The notes under the pieces: model-generated
Told to the model about the DNA's origin: nothing
Database searches by the model: none
The model's input: only the letters and a program-made list of their open reading frames with translations
Assembly: GCA_964528425.1 (NCBI GenBank)
Contig: CAZGTD010000001.1
Location: 1 to 64,000 of the forward strand
Direction: 5' to 3'
DNA length: 64,000 nt
Origin: UBA3263 sp964528425
GTDB lineage: Bacteria > Bacteroidota > Bacteroidia > Bacteroidales > Muribaculaceae
Translations under genes and position numbers: made by a program
In this document: in pieces, positions 1 through 7,838 of the stretch
How the letters are laid out: every line of letters begins with the position of its first letter
Position numbering within the stretch: position 1 is the stretch's first letter

Positions 1-65
1 GGTTGAAAAAGAGTTATTTTGTACGGCGAAGCGCATGGGAGAGAATGTTAAAATTTTGATATTGC

Positions 66-96
66 TTTGATAATCGGGAGATTATCACTAACTTTG
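66..96 (+). promoter_or_regulatory. Bacteroidota-type promoter with no clear gene
   Basis: TTTG at 66-69 and TAACTTTG at 89-96 with a 19-nt spacer match the Bacteroidota -33/-7 consensus. No convincing ORF follows for about 300 nt; the first thing downstream is the inverted repeat at 148-245. It may drive a small RNA or be left from a lost gene. Confidence 0.5.
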
Positions 97-147
97 CATT
101 AAGTCACTGTTGTCGGTTTGGCAAATGCGGCTTGTAATGTGTTAAGT

Positions 148-245
148 TGCAGAAGGTTAACAACTTACAAACAGAGAAAATGTACGAGGCTTGTACGGAT
201 TAGATTTGTACTCTTTTGTAATTCAGTAAGTTAACCGCTTCTGCA
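148..245. repeat. Inverted-repeat element in the left intergenic region
   Basis: TGCAGAAGGTTAAC (148-161) is mirrored by GTTAACCGCTTCTGCA (230-245), differing by a 2-nt CG insertion. Just outside or inside the arms, TTGTAAT followed by TAAGTT occurs twice in direct orientation, and TGTAC or TTGTACG repeats lie in the loop. No ORF spans the 1-420 stretch. The layout fits a non-coding RNA hairpin, a terminator-like structure or the ends of a tiny mobile element; I cannot choose between these. Confidence 0.45.
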
Positions 246-422
246 TCGCGAACTCATCCCTCCACTCTGCCGGTCAAAATTATCTCCGCCGTCAATAAAG
301 CCCAAACAACGATTCAATCATCTAATATTAGCCATATCAAGCTCATATTATGTTTTCTGACTTTTATAATTGATGTTACAAAAGATTTTTGTATCTTTGC
401 GATATGATAATCTACAATATAA

Positions 423-660
423 ATGGATATTAAAAGATCAAGTAGAAGCCTATATAAATCGGATTTCAAGTCATTTATTGAGGCTGACTCTTATTCTATC
501 CTGGGACGTATTCACGATGCGTTTCAAGGATAGCCTTGACTACTACAGATGAAGCCCGGGCATGGCTCAGGCAGCGAGCCCGATGTACACAAGAAGGCAA
601 CCATCATTCTACGATTCAACCTACGAATATTTCAAAAGCAAGCATATCAGAGAATTATAA
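423..660 (+). pseudogene. Internally deleted remnant, possibly of a DUF2075-type ATPase gene
   Basis: A -7 box TATCTTTG (392-399) precedes an ATG at 423. The first 36 codons (beginning MDIKRSSRSLYKSDF, with a ...SILGRIHDAFQG stretch) read well and then hit TAG at 531. A second frame from 533 continues with ALTTTDEARAWL. A third frame ends in ...YDSTYEYFKSKHIREL with a stop at 658-660, 2 nt before the next gene. So an N-terminus and a C-terminus survive and the middle is gone. From memory the N-terminus resembles the start of DUF2075/Schlafen-type ATPases that are often fused or adjacent to GIY-YIG nucleases; this assignment is tentative. Confidence 0.4.
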
Positions 661-662
661 TT

Positions 663-911
663 ATGGGTAAGACTATTACTACATATTTTATTGACAGGAC
701 ACCTCAAGGTCCTAGAATGGTATACGTTAGCAACAAGAATTGCATGGCAATCGTGGTTCCTCGTTCAAAAATGAATGATATTATATCACGAAAAAAGCTT
801 CAAAAATACGCCTTGTATATTTTGTTGGGAGAAACAGGCGATGGAGAAACCAAAGCTTATATTGGAGAGACCAATAACTATAGTAAACGTATGAATGACC
901 ATGATCAATAG
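663..911 (+). pseudogene. Truncated GIY-YIG nuclease-family protein
   Basis: The ATG at 663 opens an 82-codon frame. Residues 50-72 carry the GIY-YIG pattern (ALYILLGETGD, then AYIGET) followed by NNYSKRMNDHDQ, which is where the catalytic Arg helix of the family begins. The frame stops there, so the conserved Glu and the rest of the fold are missing. Family members of this type usually run to about 250-300 aa, so this is a fragment and not an active nuclease. The start lies 2 nt after the upstream remnant, which suggests the two were once an operon or a split nuclease-ATPase pair. Base composition is AT-rich compared with the core genome from 2 kb onward. Confidence 0.6.
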
Positions 912-951
912 AAGGAAGAATCAATATTAGAAAGGACAATGTGAATACTAT

Positions 952-1695
952 ATGAACACGCTGGACATTCTCAATAAGCACATAGCCTTATGTTTAGACA
1001 TACGAGCTAAATCATACCATACCATTACTTTGTTTGATGCATTAAATTCTATCAGAACAGGTAAATATAAAACACAAATTGAAAATATTAGGAGATTACA
1101 TCGATTAGGCAAATCCGCTATGGCAGGATATAAAACCAAAAAGAAACAGCTATCCTCTTTTATTTTCAGCGGCACTCTATTTGATACGAGATTCAAATTT
1201 GACATTTGTGGCTATACTTCACTTATGATAATTGACATAGATAACCTTGAATCAGTAGATTCTATAAAAGATCAACTTAAAAACGACTCCCATATCATCT
1301 CGACATGGCTTTCCCCGTCCGGTAACGGACTTAAGGCGCTGCTCTATCTTGAATATGACAAGGAATACCCTTATGCCAATACTTGGATATTTCATGAGCA
1401 CTGCGCTTTTCCTCAAATAGAAAAATATTTACGAGATACTTATGCAATAACTATCGACCCATCAGGAGCCGACATCACTCGTTTGTGTTTCGTCTCTTAT
1501 GACCCGGATATTCATATGAAAAAAGAATTCACACCTTTCAAAGTATCCTGCAATTTATCCAGTAATCAAATCAGTAAGATTCGTTGGAGATACAATTACA
1601 GCAGGAAAAATATCCGAAATGCACTAAATGAACAAAAACGAATTGCGAAACTTCTGAAGAATACACTTCCAAAGGATACAGATGATAACAATTGA
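952..1695 (+). CDS. VirE-N domain protein, BT4734/BF3469 type, shortened
   Basis: This 247-aa protein matches the N-terminal module (VirE_N) of the BT4734/BF3469 family found on Bacteroidales mobile elements and phages. Visible hallmarks are GYTSLMIIDIDNL near residues 86-98 and the STWLSPSGNGLKALL block near 116-130, followed by a second half with DPSGADITRLCFVS. Full-size relatives continue into a DUF3987 or primase/helicase-like region of several hundred residues; here the frame ends in a Lys/Asn/Asp-rich tail. It is either a stand-alone domain or a truncated replication gene. The surrounding remnants and AT-rich DNA favour decay of a mobile element. Its function is not established; a role in element replication is inferred. 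Confidence 0.7.
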   Translation: MNTLDILNKHIALCLDIRAKSYHTITLFDALNSIRTGKYKTQIENIRRLHRLGKSAMAGYKTKKKQLSSFIFSGTLFDTRFKFDICGYTSLMIIDIDNLESVDSIKDQLKNDSHIISTWLSPSGNGLKALLYLEYDKEYPYANTWIFHEHCAFPQIEKYLRDTYAITIDPSGADITRLCFVSYDPDIHMKKEFTPFKVSCNLSSNQISKIRWRYNYSRKNIRNALNEQKRIAKLLKNTLPKDTDDNN

Positions 1696-1971
1696 AACAT
1701 TAATTGTATGCAACAACATAGTTTAAAGGTATCTACAAACAATCCAATTCTTCTTGAAATCAGATATTAGATTATGATTCAACCCAACTTAAAGGTCCAT
1801 CCGAAAATCGCGGCGAACAGCAGAAAATAATAATAGCATCCGGTTGAAAGATGTGCAGGAAAGATAGTTCACATAGAGCTTATTATCTTTATCTACTTTC
1901 CGTGCGGATAGATTACAATAATATACCAGTCAAGAAGAGCGAATAGCAAACTGATAATGCCCTTTTGGGGT

Positions 1972-2565
1972 TTAGGGGTGAGGGAGAATGAGTTCGGAGA
2001 GGGGACGCTTGGGCACATGGTGGATGCCGTCGGGGGTGCGAAAGTATTTGAAGTCGGCATCCGGACTGCCGCTCATCTCTTCAATTTTAACTTTTTCGGC
2101 CGGGTAGCCAAGAGCCAACACATAGCGAGGCACATACTGTTCGTTTAGCTCAAGCACCCGACTCAGCTCAACAACGTTGAACGCTTTGATAATACAGCCA
2201 CCGAGGCCCATAGTGTGCATTCCCAGGGTAATGGCTTCAAGCTGCAGGCCATCGTCGCAAAGGCAATTGGAACCGAACGCAGTGTCGAGACATTGAACTA
2301 TATATGCGGTAGGACGCTCCCCTTCGGACGGCCCATCCCAGTCTTTGAAATAGCCTGCCCACTTTAGCAGGGGAAAGACCTTAGCTTTTTCTTCGGTCGA
2401 GGTTACCAGACGGTAGCGCAATGGTTGCGCGTTTCTGCCCGAAGGACAGCAGCGGGTGAGTTCAACTAACTTTACTAAGATATCATAGTCAACAGCCCTC
2501 GATTGATTAAAGCGGCGCACTGTCCGGTTTTCAATCATTAAATCACGTAAATTTTCAAAATTCAT
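1972..2565 (-). CDS. Nitroreductase-family protein
   Basis: A 197-aa FMN-dependent nitroreductase-fold protein, the usual length. The N-terminal VRRFNQSRAV stretch is the family's RRSxR-like FMN-phosphate site, RCCPSGRNAQPLRY (about 37-50) is the conserved 'APSxxNxQP' loop, and GLQLEAITLGMHTMGLGGCIIKAF (positions 106-129) is the characteristic helix. The C-terminus has LALGYPAE. It presumably reduces nitro- or quinone-type substrates with NAD(P)H; the physiological substrate is unknown. It is transcribed away from the fimbrial operon; a minus-strand -7 box (2589-2596) lies 24 nt before the start. Apart from lying beside the decayed island it looks normal and intact. Confidence 0.85.
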   Translation of the reverse strand: MNFENLRDLMIENRTVRRFNQSRAVDYDILVKLVELTRCCPSGRNAQPLRYRLVTSTEEKAKVFPLLKWAGYFKDWDGPSEGERPTAYIVQCLDTAFGSNCLCDDGLQLEAITLGMHTMGLGGCIIKAFNVVELSRVLELNEQYVPRYVLALGYPAEKVKIEEMSGSPDADFKYFRTPDGIHHVPKRPLSELILPHP

Positions 2566-2662
2566 TGCGCTGAGTATTATTTTGTTTACAAATTTACCAA
2601 AATTTGCTATGATTTAAGCAAAATGATAGTAAACAAGACATAATTTAACATTATTTAACAAT

Positions 2663-2701
2663 GGGGGGGGGTAATTTCTTTGTGTAATTTTAGTAACTTT
2701 G
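2663..2701 (+). promoter_or_regulatory. Fimbrial operon promoter with 9-G tract
   Basis: A perfect -7 box TAACTTTG lies at 2694-2701, 72 nt before the first fimbrial start codon. Where a -33 TTTG is expected (about 2670-2674) there is instead an uninterrupted run of nine G (2663-2671) in otherwise AT-rich DNA. I saw no other such G run elsewhere in the window. Slippage of this tract would change the -33 region, so phase-variable expression is a reasonable inference. Confidence 0.65.
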
Positions 2702-2773
2702 CAATGAGAATAAGCGATTATTACTCACAATCTTTTAAAATTTACACAAATTTAACTGTCCGCTAAATTATTT

Positions 2774-3361
2774 ATGCGAAAGTTACTGCAAACGCTCGCT
2801 GCAGTCGCAGTGGGTTTAGTCGCCTCAACTGACCTCAATGGACGTGAGACGGCTATCAAGACTAATCTACTCTATGATGCCACAGCCACGATTAACCTTG
2901 GAGTTGAGCAAGCAGTGGCACCCAAATGGAGTATAGATCTCAGTGGAAACTTTAATGCGTGGAATATGCATAAAGGTGCCCGCTGGAAACATTGGCTTGT
3001 TCAGCCGGAAGCCCGCTACTGGCTTTGTCAGGCTCTCGACGGCCATTTCTTTGCCGCGCACGCTTTAGGCGGTTCCTACAACGTAGGCCACTGGACCGAC
3101 GGCGGCATCTGGGGCATCAAGGTCAACAAGCTGGCCCAGAACCGTTATCAAGGTTGGTTTATCGGGGCCGGTATCGGCTACGGCTACGCATGGGCCCTGA
3201 ACAAACATTGGAATATCGAAGCTGAAATTGCCGTTGGCTATATGTTTACTCGCTTTGACACCTTTGAATGTGAGGATTGCGGCCGCAAAGTCAGCGAAAA
3301 CCGAAATTATCATTACGTTGGACCGACCAAGGCAGCCCTGTCGCTGGTCTATATATTCTGA
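2774..3361 (+). CDS. DUF3575 protein, first gene of the fimbrial operon
   Basis: A 195-aa exported protein with an N-terminal signal peptide (MRKLLQTLAAVAVGLVAST). The body is rich in aromatic residues and alternating beta-strand patterns (IKTNLLYDATATINLGVEQ, WSIDLSGNFNAW, GYGYAWALNKHWNIEAE) and ends in ALSLVYIF, the aromatic C-terminus typical of small outer-membrane beta-barrels. DUF3575 proteins commonly open Bacteroidales fimbrial loci, upstream of DUF3868 genes, and that is the arrangement here. One cysteine pair, CEDC, lies near residue 168. The next gene starts 5 nt after this stop. Its exact role (assembly, anchoring or regulation in the outer membrane) is not known. Confidence 0.85.
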   Translation: MRKLLQTLAAVAVGLVASTDLNGRETAIKTNLLYDATATINLGVEQAVAPKWSIDLSGNFNAWNMHKGARWKHWLVQPEARYWLCQALDGHFFAAHALGGSYNVGHWTDGGIWGIKVNKLAQNRYQGWFIGAGIGYGYAWALNKHWNIEAEIAVGYMFTRFDTFECEDCGRKVSENRNYHYVGPTKAALSLVYIF

Positions 3362-3366
3362 TTGTT

Positions 3367-4785
3367 ATGTTCAAGAACCGCAAATCAATAATATCGGCCG
3401 CAGCAGCACTGGCGGCGTTATCAGTGTCGGCCCAACAGCTACCGGTTACCTCCTCGTCGCTGGAAGTAACCAACGGCAAGATGGTTGCCAATATGACCGT
3501 CGACCTCAACTCCGTAGCTCCCAAGTCGAACCACACCGTAGTTCTGACCCCCTACATAATTTCAAACAGCGGCGACTCAGTGAGCATGGAGTCATACTCG
3601 ATCTATGGCCGTCGCAGTTTAATTCACGCGCAGCGTCTTAATCAGACAATGGCAAAAAATTGGGTGCAGTCCGGCAAACAGGATTCAACCTATACTTTTG
3701 CCGAATCTATTAACTATACTCCCGAACTGAATGGCGCGCACCTATGGCTTCGCATCGACGACTACGGCTGCGCCGACTGCCATAACTATGTCAGCTGGAT
3801 TGAGGGTCACACCTGGGAAGCACCCACATTCAATCCTGCAGAATACATTGTGTTTGAGGTGCCGTCGCAAACAATAGTCAAGGAGCGCGCCGCCTCGGGC
3901 CGAGCCAACGTTGAGTTCCCCGTTAACCGCACCGAACTGCGTGCCGATTTCCGCAACAACGCGGCCGAACTCGCCAAAGTTGCCGCAACAATCGACTCGG
4001 TTAAGGATGATCCGGACGTTACTATCACCTCAATACTCGTTAAAGGTTTCGCCTCACCCGAAGGCTCGTATGCCAACAACACCCGTCTGGCCAAAGGGCG
4101 CACCGAGGCTCTTTGCCAATGGATAGAAAACCGCTATAAACTCCCCCACTCCATTATTCAGACCGACTACGAGCCGGAAGACTGGGAAGGGCTGCGCGAC
4201 GCTGTTGAAGCAGACGTTACCCTCAACAACCGCGACGGGCTGCTCGGCTTCATAACCGACACATCGCTCGAGCCCGACACCCGCGAGTTTAAGATGCGCT
4301 CATATTATCCCGCTGACTATAAGCGTCTTTTAACTGAAATATATCCGACGCTGCGTCATACGGATTATCGCGTTGAATACACAATCCGCACTTTCACGTC
4401 GCCCGAAGAAATATTTGCGGTAATGGAAAAAGACCCCTCGAAACTGACAGCATCCGAATACTTTGCAGCAGCTCAGACCCTCGATCCAAATGATCCCAAA
4501 TATGCCGAAGTGCTGACTATGGCTGCCATCAACGACCCCAAAAGCGAAGCCGCCAACCTCAATGCCGCATCGGTAGCGATTAAAAACGGTGACTACGCAG
4601 CAGCCGACAGCTTCCTCGAACGGGCCGGACAGAGCCCCGAGGCTTACTACTCTCGCGGACTGCTCGCCATGGCTACCGAGGAGTATTCCACCGCTGAGAA
4701 ACTGCTGAAAAAAGCTCTCGACGCAGGCTACGAGCCCGCCAAGTCACTGCTTGAAAAATGTGAAATCATGAAAAATATTAAATAA
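3367..4785 (+). CDS. DUF3868 protein with OmpA-like and TPR-like regions
   Basis: I start this 472-aa protein at ATG 3367, which gives a clean signal peptide (MFKNRKSIISAAAALAALSVSAQ); upstream in-frame ATGs would overlap the preceding gene without a signal. The N-terminal half (beta-rich, with GRRSLIHAQRLN and a CADC pair) is the DUF3868 region. Around residues 215-260 is an OmpA-like peptidoglycan-binding segment (VKGFASPEGSYANNTRLAKG RTEAL, split here for length). The last 80 residues form helical TPR-like repeats. This composition is standard for fimbria-associated proteins of Bacteroidales and suggests a periplasmic or outer-membrane assembly factor holding the fimbria to the cell wall. 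It is cotranscribed with its neighbours. Confidence 0.85.
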   Translation: MFKNRKSIISAAAALAALSVSAQQLPVTSSSLEVTNGKMVANMTVDLNSVAPKSNHTVVLTPYIISNSGDSVSMESYSIYGRRSLIHAQRLNQTMAKNWVQSGKQDSTYTFAESINYTPELNGAHLWLRIDDYGCADCHNYVSWIEGHTWEAPTFNPAEYIVFEVPSQTIVKERAASGRANVEFPVNRTELRADFRNNAAELAKVAATIDSVKDDPDVTITSILVKGFASPEGSYANNTRLAKGRTEALCQWIENRYKLPHSIIQTDYEPEDWEGLRDAVEADVTLNNRDGLLGFITDTSLEPDTREFKMRSYYPADYKRLLTEIYPTLRHTDYRVEYTIRTFTSPEEIFAVMEKDPSKLTASEYFAAAQTLDPNDPKYAEVLTMAAINDPKSEAANLNAASVAIKNGDYAAADSFLERAGQSPEAYYSRGLLAMATEEYSTAEKLLKKALDAGYEPAKSLLEKCEIMKNIK

Positions 4786-4812
4786 AAAAATCAAAACAAT
4801 CACATCATTCAT

Positions 4813-6609
4813 ATGAAAAAAATCACTTTACTCTCCGCAGCGCTCATGGCTCTATGCCTGACCGCGTGCAGCGACGAGCCAATCGTCGACCAGACGCCCG
4901 AGGCCACCATTCCCGGCGGAATCGAAGGTAAATATATTGGCATCAACTTCCGGAATGTCGACGTTTCGCGCGCCCTCGACAACCTTGAATATCAAGAAGG
5001 TTCGGCAAATGAAAACGCCATCACGGCCGGCCAGCTCCACTTCCTGTTTTTTGACATGGATGGCAATCCTTTCATCATGAAGCAGGACTGGAACGTTAAC
5101 GGCACCGTAACACCCGAACCCTCCAACTGGGTAAAACCCGTTGACATCACTGCCGGCAACGCCCCTGATAATTCCGTTACCAGCGCAGCAAACGCAGTTC
5201 TGATTCTCGGTAAGCCTGCAGACGAAGCTACAGTTCCAGAAGGAGCTTTTAAGGGGAGCATGCCTTCGCGCATTGTCTGTATTGCAAACGTCACCGACGA
5301 ACGCATACGCCAAGCATACGCCAATAAAACTATTGCCCAGCTGCTTGACTACGTAACCGACCCTGCAACTGCAGTAGCTCCTATTGAACAGAGTCTTTAC
5401 AACGAAGAAGGCAACTTCATCATGACGAGCGCTACATATTGGGATGGCAACGACGTTATATGCTGGTCAAACATTTCGTCTGAAAACATCTGCGCCAACC
5501 CCGCCCTTGCAAGTGCCAATCCGGTTCAAATCTACGTTGAACGCCTTGCTGCCAAGGTTTCCGTGCATTCTTATCCGAAAGATCCGCGCGTAAAAACCGC
5601 TGCCCACAAGGATATGGAATTCCAGTATTACTACGTTGACCCGGCCGACAATCAGGTCGTTGCCAGCAACGATAAAAGAATAATGATGGAACCCATAGGC
5701 TGGAAGGTCAACAACTCCGGTCTTCAAATGTTTGGCATCAAACACCTGCTCATCGAGAATAACAACGGCACACTTTTTAGCAAATATTTTGAATTGCCAG
5801 AGGACTTCAACAGCAACGGCCGTTCATTCTGGGCAACCACTTCGTCGCGCGAGGCAATCGATGACTTCGTACCCAACGAATTGACCAACCGGCTGGGCTT
5901 CAACTCCTATGAAAAGGCCAATACCCACGACCCGTTCCTGCAAGGCAACAAATCCGGTGTTCCCTCTCTCATAGGCAAAGCCCAATATGCCCGCTCATTC
6001 GCAACCAAGATTCTGTTTGCGGCTCGCCCCCATATCGTTGAAACCACCGCAACGGAATATGAACCCGGCGAAGGCGACCAGCTTATGCTCTGGAGCGGCA
6101 ACTACTACACTCCCGAAGCTCTCTGCCGCACAATCGAGCGCAACAATCCCGGAAACAAGATTGTTTTCTGCCGTACTACCGAAGACCTTAACAATGCTGA
6201 AGGCAAAGGTCACTACACCGTTCAGTTCTACACTCTCGGCCCCGGCTCGCTCACCTACAACAATCGCGACATCACCGACCCCAACACCGGCCGCATGATT
6301 ACCGGCATGGATGTTACTCCGGTTAACGTTCCTCTGGCTCAATATTGGAATGGAATGTGCTACTACGTTCTCAACATCTCCAACAAGATAATGGCTACCA
6401 AATCGCCTAAAACTGAAATGTTTGGCGTTGTACGCAACACCTACTACCTCTATGACCTGGTGGAATACGTCGGTCTCGGCACTCCGATTCCCACTCCCGA
6501 CGCTCCCACCCGCGTAGAGAACCCCACTCAGTCTGACTCCTACGTTGCCGCCAAGCTCAACATTCTTAACTGGCGTCTGGTAGCACACGACAACGTAACC
6601 CTTCAATAA
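4813..6609 (+). CDS. Mfa1-type fimbrillin, likely major subunit
   Basis: A 598-aa lipoprotein with lipobox LTAC (Cys19). In Porphyromonas-type (type V) fimbriae such subunits are lipidated, carried to the surface, trimmed by an Arg/Lys-specific protease and polymerised by donor-strand exchange. Mfa1-like features are the FLFFDMDGNPF stretch after the first strand, the VERLAAKVSV strand near residue 240, and the conserved C-terminal end LNILNWRLVAHDNVTLQ, which would supply the donor strand. The first gene after it encodes an anchor-type subunit, as in mfa loci. A 16-bp inverted repeat immediately after the stop is likely to favour this gene over the downstream ones. Being the major subunit is inferred from position and similarity. 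Confidence 0.85.
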   Translation: MKKITLLSAALMALCLTACSDEPIVDQTPEATIPGGIEGKYIGINFRNVDVSRALDNLEYQEGSANENAITAGQLHFLFFDMDGNPFIMKQDWNVNGTVTPEPSNWVKPVDITAGNAPDNSVTSAANAVLILGKPADEATVPEGAFKGSMPSRIVCIANVTDERIRQAYANKTIAQLLDYVTDPATAVAPIEQSLYNEEGNFIMTSATYWDGNDVICWSNISSENICANPALASANPVQIYVERLAAKVSVHSYPKDPRVKTAAHKDMEFQYYYVDPADNQVVASNDKRIMMEPIGWKVNNSGLQMFGIKHLLIENNNGTLFSKYFELPEDFNSNGRSFWATTSSREAIDDFVPNELTNRLGFNSYEKANTHDPFLQGNKSGVPSLIGKAQYARSFATKILFAARPHIVETTATEYEPGEGDQLMLWSGNYYTPEALCRTIERNNPGNKIVFCRTTEDLNNAEGKGHYTVQFYTLGPGSLTYNNRDITDPNTGRMITGMDVTPVNVPLAQYWNGMCYYVLNISNKIMATKSPKTEMFGVVRNTYYLYDLVEYVGLGTPIPTPDAPTRVENPTQSDSYVAAKLNILNWRLVAHDNVTLQ

Positions 6610-6616
6610 TATATAA

Positions 6617-6688
6617 TATTCAGGGCGCCTGAACAAATTACACACTTGTAGACCGGGCTTCGCACCTAATACTCAGGCGCCCTGAATA
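6617..6688 (+). promoter_or_regulatory. Large stem-loop between fimbrillin and anchor genes
   Basis: Positions 6617-6632 and 6673-6688 are a perfect 16-bp inverted repeat (core TCAGGGCGCCTGA) around a 40-nt loop. It starts 8 nt after the fimbrillin stop. A T-rich but interrupted stretch follows, then a -7 like TATTTTTG (6700-6707). It could act as an attenuating terminator or an mRNA 3'-end stabiliser, with the second promoter topping up the downstream genes. Confidence 0.7.
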
Positions 6689-6734
6689 CTCTTAAAATTT
6701 ATTTTTGCATTATCCCATTTATTATAAACGATTG

Positions 6735-7784
6735 ATGATGAATATCAAACATACACTTCTTGCCGCAATCGCAGTTTTGGGTTTCTCTTCATGTGACCTG
6801 ATCAACGACGAAAGCGACTGCGTGGAGTCGGTCAACGTTTTTGAGTTCACCTACGATAAGAACCTCAAATTTGCCGATGCCTTTCGTGCGGAAGTAAAAT
6901 CAGTTACCCTGCTCGGTTTCGACCAGACCGGAACGCTGGTCTACGCCCAACGCGCTCGTCAGTCGGAAATGGGTCCGGATGGCAACAAACTCACCGTTAG
7001 CCTCGAACCGGGAACGTATCAGTTTCTGGTGTGGGGCGGCGACTACGATAATCACTTCAACATTGCCGAGGCCAAAATCGGCCAAAGCAAACTCAGCGAC
7101 TTTACCTGTAAACTCCTGACCGAGGATTCCCACCCCGACTCTCCTGACGCACCCGCAACCCACGGCCACAGCGCCAACCAACTGGAGCACCTTTATCATG
7201 CACTGGTGACTCTTAAACTTGACTACGCCTCTCCCTCCAATCCCGCTCACCACACTATAAACCTGACCAAGGACACGAACACAATCCGCGTAATGCTGCA
7301 GCAGCAGAGCAGCGCATCGGAACTGCGTGCCGACGACTTCATATTTGAAATCACCGACCGCAACGCCCACCTCAACCACGACAACACTATGCATTCAGAC
7401 CCCGACCAGGGCCACGTTATGTATCACCCCTGGCACATGTCTGAAGCCTCTACAGATTATAATACCGACTCTCGCGCCGACGGCACCGAACATTTGAACG
7501 TAGTTCTCGCCGAACTCACAACCAGTCGCCTGCATCCCGACAACAACACCACCCTGACCGTTCGCCATCGCAACGACGGCAAAGTGCTCTTCTCCATTCC
7601 CTTGCAGAAATACGCCCTTATGATCCGCAACAGTAAATTCGCGGGAATGGGTGCCGAAGAATATCTTGACCGCCAGGATGACTTCAGCTTGACGTTCATT
7701 CTCGATGAAAACCAGCGTTGGGTTGCCGTAGAAATCAAGGTGCTTGACTGGAGAGTAGTCTACGAACAACAGAATCTCCAGTAA
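6735..7784 (+). CDS. FimB/Mfa2-family fimbrial anchor subunit
   Basis: A 349-aa lipoprotein starting at the ATG-ATG pair (6735/6738), with lipobox FSSC (Cys20). Upstream in-frame ATG 6705 would add ten residues without helping the signal, so I reject it. FimB/Mfa2 hallmarks are the CVESVNVFEFTYDKN stretch soon after the lipid Cys, the EPGTYQFLVWGG strand near residue 100, and the C-terminal IKVLDWRVVYEQQNLQ. In Porphyromonas the Mfa2/FimB subunit anchors the fimbria in the outer membrane and limits its length. It lies directly downstream of the major fimbrillin, behind the stem-loop, which suits a subunit needed in small amounts. The segment around residues 135-155 is His-rich. Confidence 0.85.
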   Translation: MMNIKHTLLAAIAVLGFSSCDLINDESDCVESVNVFEFTYDKNLKFADAFRAEVKSVTLLGFDQTGTLVYAQRARQSEMGPDGNKLTVSLEPGTYQFLVWGGDYDNHFNIAEAKIGQSKLSDFTCKLLTEDSHPDSPDAPATHGHSANQLEHLYHALVTLKLDYASPSNPAHHTINLTKDTNTIRVMLQQQSSASELRADDFIFEITDRNAHLNHDNTMHSDPDQGHVMYHPWHMSEASTDYNTDSRADGTEHLNVVLAELTTSRLHPDNNTTLTVRHRNDGKVLFSIPLQKYALMIRNSKFAGMGAEEYLDRQDDFSLTFILDENQRWVAVEIKVLDWRVVYEQQNLQ

Positions 7785-7838
7785 TCCTCCCCACCCTTTC
7801 TCCTCACCAACAATCATTCCACAAAAGCAAAACCTAAA

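Noticed and set aside
1696..1971. Continuation of the VirE-N gene by frameshift into the gap before the nitroreductase gene
   Set aside because: I read all three plus frames and found only 18-20 aa pieces without family motifs.
2582..2637. TTGTTTAC/GTAAACAA inverted repeat beside the fimbrial promoter as an invertible promoter
   Set aside because: Arms are only 8 bp with about 40 bp between, far smaller than known Bacteroidales invertons; the minus-strand nitroreductase promoter inside it explains the AT-rich palindromic look.
6900..7394. 164-aa minus-strand ORF within the fimbrial anchor gene
   Set aside because: Shadow ORF produced by GC-rich codon positions; val/gly-rich translation without domains.
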